From Lentilactobacillus otakiensis DSM 19908 = JCM 15040 (GTDB lineage: Bacteria; Bacillota; Bacilli; Lactobacillales; Lactobacillaceae): a stretch of 64,000 bases of DNA. The position numbers were made by a program, and so were the translations under genes. The notes under the pieces were generated by a model that was not told the DNA's origin, did not search any database, and saw only the letters and a list, made by a program, of their open reading frames with translations. This document shows, one piece after another, positions 61,772 through 64,000 of the stretch (positions within the stretch are counted from its first letter, which is position 1; each line of letters starts with the position of its first letter). The DNA is taken from the NCBI RefSeq assembly GCF_001434145.1, contig NZ_AZED01000011.1, forward strand, positions 62,667 to 126,666. Direction: 5' to 3'.

Positions 61772-64000
61772 ATGAATCGAATCAATAAAGCGTTACTACT
61801 AATGGCGGCATCGGCTGGTGCATCATTTGTGTTGATGAGCACACAGACGGTGACACCAGTTTCGGCCAAAGTTAGCCAGAGTTTAATTGCTAAGAAAGCC
61901 GCTGTGAAGACGCCGGGGTTGAAGGCAGATGCGGTTGGGGATGATCAAAGTGGGCAGATTGGTGATGTTAATTGGAACATTACTGGAACTGTCCTTACCA
62001 TTAGCGGTGGAACTCTTCCGTCAAGAACGCCTCAAGAAGGTGCAGGCAGTTATCCGTGGTATGACAATCAAATTACCGAGATCCATATTACCGGTCCACT
62101 TAAGCTGGAAGGCAATGCCCCCGAGGGATTCTTCTCGGGCAAGCCTAACCTGACAGGTATTACCGGATTAGCGAACCTAGATCTGTCAGATGCCACTAGC
62201 ACCTCACACATGTTTGCTGGTACGAATGTTCCTAACCTGGATATGTCTCAGCTTCACACTGGCAATGTAAAAGATATGAATGAAATGTTTGCTAACGGTA
62301 CTTTTAATACTCTTGACTTAACAGGACTAGACACTCACAGTGCAACTACGATGGCCGGCATGTTCAGCAGCAGCCGTAATTTGACTGAGGTCAACCTGGA
62401 TAGCATCGATACCAGTCATGTCACAGACATGTCCAAAATGTTTTATGACGTTCCAAATCTTGAGGGGATTGATTTTGGAAATATCAGCACCAAGAATGTG
62501 ACTGATATGAGCGCAATGTTTGCCCAAGATACATCACTCAAGAGTTTGGATTTCTCCAAAGACCCAAATTTTGACACAGGTAATGTGCAATTTATGAATG
62601 ATATGTTTACACTCGACACTGCCATGATCTCGTTAAACGTTTCAACATTTAATACGGAAAACGTCGTTGACATGCACAATATGTTTGCTCAAGATTCATC
62701 GATGACTTCGTTTGATCTCGCAAACTGGAAAACGGGTAATGTCACTGACATGAGCACAATGTTTGCCCAAGATCCGGCTCTCACCACTCTGGATCTTTCA
62801 AACTTTGACACTGGTAATGTTGAAACCATGGAAATGATGTTCGATGAGGATACTGGCCTAACATCACTAAATGTTTCTAGTTTCAAAACTGACAAAGTAA
62901 AAAATATGAGTGGAATGTTTTTAGGTAATACTTCTTTACCTGCCCTAAATGTTCGTAGCTTTGACACTTCCAACGTCACTGATGCGTCAATTATGTTTGG
63001 CTACGACACCGCGTTAAAGGCACTGGATCTATCTTCTTTTGACCTCACTAAAGCAGGGCAAATTGATAGCATGCTTGGTGAACTTCAGAGCTTGCAGCGA
63101 ATAACGCTGGGCGGAAAAACTTTCCTGGTTTCCAAATTAGGTGAGATTGCAAGTGATGCTGCACTTGGCAAACCAGCTGGTGGAGATGAATGGCAGGCCG
63201 TTGCCGGTGGGACAATCGCAAATCCTGCTGGCGCAAAATTTACTCCAGACGCTTTAATGGCACTTTACGCCAATGATCAAACTCCACCGGCAAAGGAAAC
63301 TTATGTCCTGCCGGGTCAAACTGATCAATCCGCCATCGAACTCGTCCCAGCAACCACAATTCCTTTAGGCGGTACATTTGACCCTGCCAAGGTATTTATT
63401 TCGGCAGTCACGCCAGAAGGTGTTCATTTGACTAATTTAAATGATGCTATCGGGGCTGGCTTATCCATCACCGGTGCTGATTTCAACACCAACACCCCTG
63501 GCCAATACACAGTCAACTTCAAGTTTGCTGGTAGCGATAAGAGCGCGAAAACCATCGTCACGATCAACTCAAACGGCGGTGGCGGTAACGTCACCCCTCC
63601 TGCACCAAACCCGACACCGACGCCAAATCCTACGCCAACTCCAACGCCGCAACCGACACCACCTGTAAAGCCGGAAACCCCAACGATTCCTGGTAATGTG
63701 ACCAAGAAGAAGCACGCCGTTTATGCTTTGAAGGCCATTTACCTCTACAAGAATCCAACCTTCAAGAAGAGTCAGCGAATCGCCGCTTACCCGAAGCAAA
63801 AACGGACTAACCGACCAATGTTTGTCGTTATCGAATACGGTCGTTCCAGCAACGGTACCCTTCGTTACAAGGTTCGTGACGTTAACCATGGTCGCAAATC
63901 AGACGGCAAGATTGGTTACATCACCGCCAACTGGAAGTTTGTTCGTGGCGTTTACTACCAGTCAGTTCCGAAGAACAAGACGATCACCGTCATCTCCAAG
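61772..64000 (+). CDS. BspA-like (DUF285) surface protein, cut by window end
   Basis: At least 743 residues, open to the last base. A signal peptide (about 1-33, ending VSA) is followed by about ten BspA-type repeats of 23-25 residues (about 145-415) with the pattern L.L..FDT.NVT.M..MF. A region with a possible Ig-like fold comes next, then a Pro/Thr/Asn-rich linker (about 610-640). The C-terminal domain (VYALKAIYLYKNPTF..NRPMFVVIEYGRSSNG) is shared with the genes at 48993 and 51070. It is probably an adhesin or wall protein. AGGGGGAG lies upstream of the ATG. Confidence 0.88.
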   Translation, partial: MNRINKALLLMAASAGASFVLMSTQTVTPVSAKVSQSLIAKKAAVKTPGLKADAVGDDQSGQIGDVNWNITGTVLTISGGTLPSRTPQEGAGSYPWYDNQITEIHITGPLKLEGNAPEGFFSGKPNLTGITGLANLDLSDATSTSHMFAGTNVPNLDMSQLHTGNVKDMNEMFANGTFNTLDLTGLDTHSATTMAGMFSSSRNLTEVNLDSIDTSHVTDMSKMFYDVPNLEGIDFGNISTKNVTDMSAMFAQDTSLKSLDFSKDPNFDTGNVQFMNDMFTLDTAMISLNVSTFNTENVVDMHNMFAQDSSMTSFDLANWKTGNVTDMSTMFAQDPALTTLDLSNFDTGNVETMEMMFDEDTGLTSLNVSSFKTDKVKNMSGMFLGNTSLPALNVRSFDTSNVTDASIMFGYDTALKALDLSSFDLTKAGQIDSMLGELQSLQRITLGGKTFLVSKLGEIASDAALGKPAGGDEWQAVAGGTIANPAGAKFTPDALMALYANDQTPPAKETYVLPGQTDQSAIELVPATTIPLGGTFDPAKVFISAVTPEGVHLTNLNDAIGAGLSITGADFNTNTPGQYTVNFKFAGSDKSAKTIVTINSNGGGGNVTPPAPNPTPTPNPTPTPTPQPTPPVKPETPTIPGNVTKKKHAVYALKAIYLYKNPTFKKSQRIAAYPKQKRTNRPMFVVIEYGRSSNGTLRYKVRDVNHGRKSDGKIGYITANWKFVRGVYYQSVPKNKTITVISK

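Overview
The window looks like a chromosomal segment of a low-GC Lactobacillaceae. The basis is AGGAGG-type ribosome sites, the replication-origin-proximal block rsmG-parA-parB-DUF951-ychF-guaB, T-box and TPP leaders, cre boxes, and a large array of surface-layer proteins. The S-layer N-terminal wall-binding domain is of the Levilactobacillus brevis / Lentilactobacillus buchneri type, so a Lentilactobacillus-like host is likely (inference). No rRNA, tRNA, transposase, integrase or CRISPR array was seen.

Layout. 1-7.2 kb: housekeeping par locus and guaB. 7.2-10.6 kb: a peptide-salvage operon (OppA-like lipoprotein plus PepT) behind a T-box leader that appears to read Asp. 10.6-11.5 kb: a divergent Fic protein with a tiny partner ORF. 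11.8-16.6 kb: a nucleoside operon (phosphopentomutase-like pseudoenzyme, CNT transporter, NCS2 purine permease, nucleoside hydrolase) from a strong promoter carrying a cre-like site. 16.9-17.7 kb: a stretch without ORFs that has a sigma-A-like promoter, a perfect cre box and a strand-diagnostic terminator, so it is probably a long CcpA-controlled noncoding RNA. 17.8-22.2 kb: secreted wall proteins and hydrolases. 22.4-42 kb: eight intact S-layer-type paralogues plus a ninth 5'-truncated one, all on the minus strand, in two C-terminal subfamilies. A nuclease, two small acidic proteins, an alpha carbonic anhydrase and an orphan AbrB-type protein are interspersed.

42-49 kb: sigma factor + DUF1659 + DUF2922, a ProX-like deacylase, a Crh-like HPr paralogue (Met15, Ser46 retained) with its own cre box, an NlpC/P60 hydrolase, TenA behind a TPP riboswitch, a MazEF-like pair and a duplicated small membrane protein. 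49-64 kb: three large surface proteins with a shared C-terminal domain (the last, BspA-like, is cut by the window end), DegV + DUF1836, a MacB-type ABC transporter, small hypotheticals, a matrixin-like protease and a PucR regulator.

Two families of structured intergenic repeats stand out. Family R1 (2 copies) has a conserved three-stem core with compensatory changes inside an outer stem that is unrelated in sequence between copies but self-complementary in both. Family R2 (about 6 copies) has conserved ends around hairpins of different sequence, and one copy lies inside the tenA TPP-riboswitch leader between aptamer and terminator. These repeats, the candidate ncRNA, the Crh-like protein and the S-layer array are the most interesting parts. 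At least nine genes appear to start with TTG.
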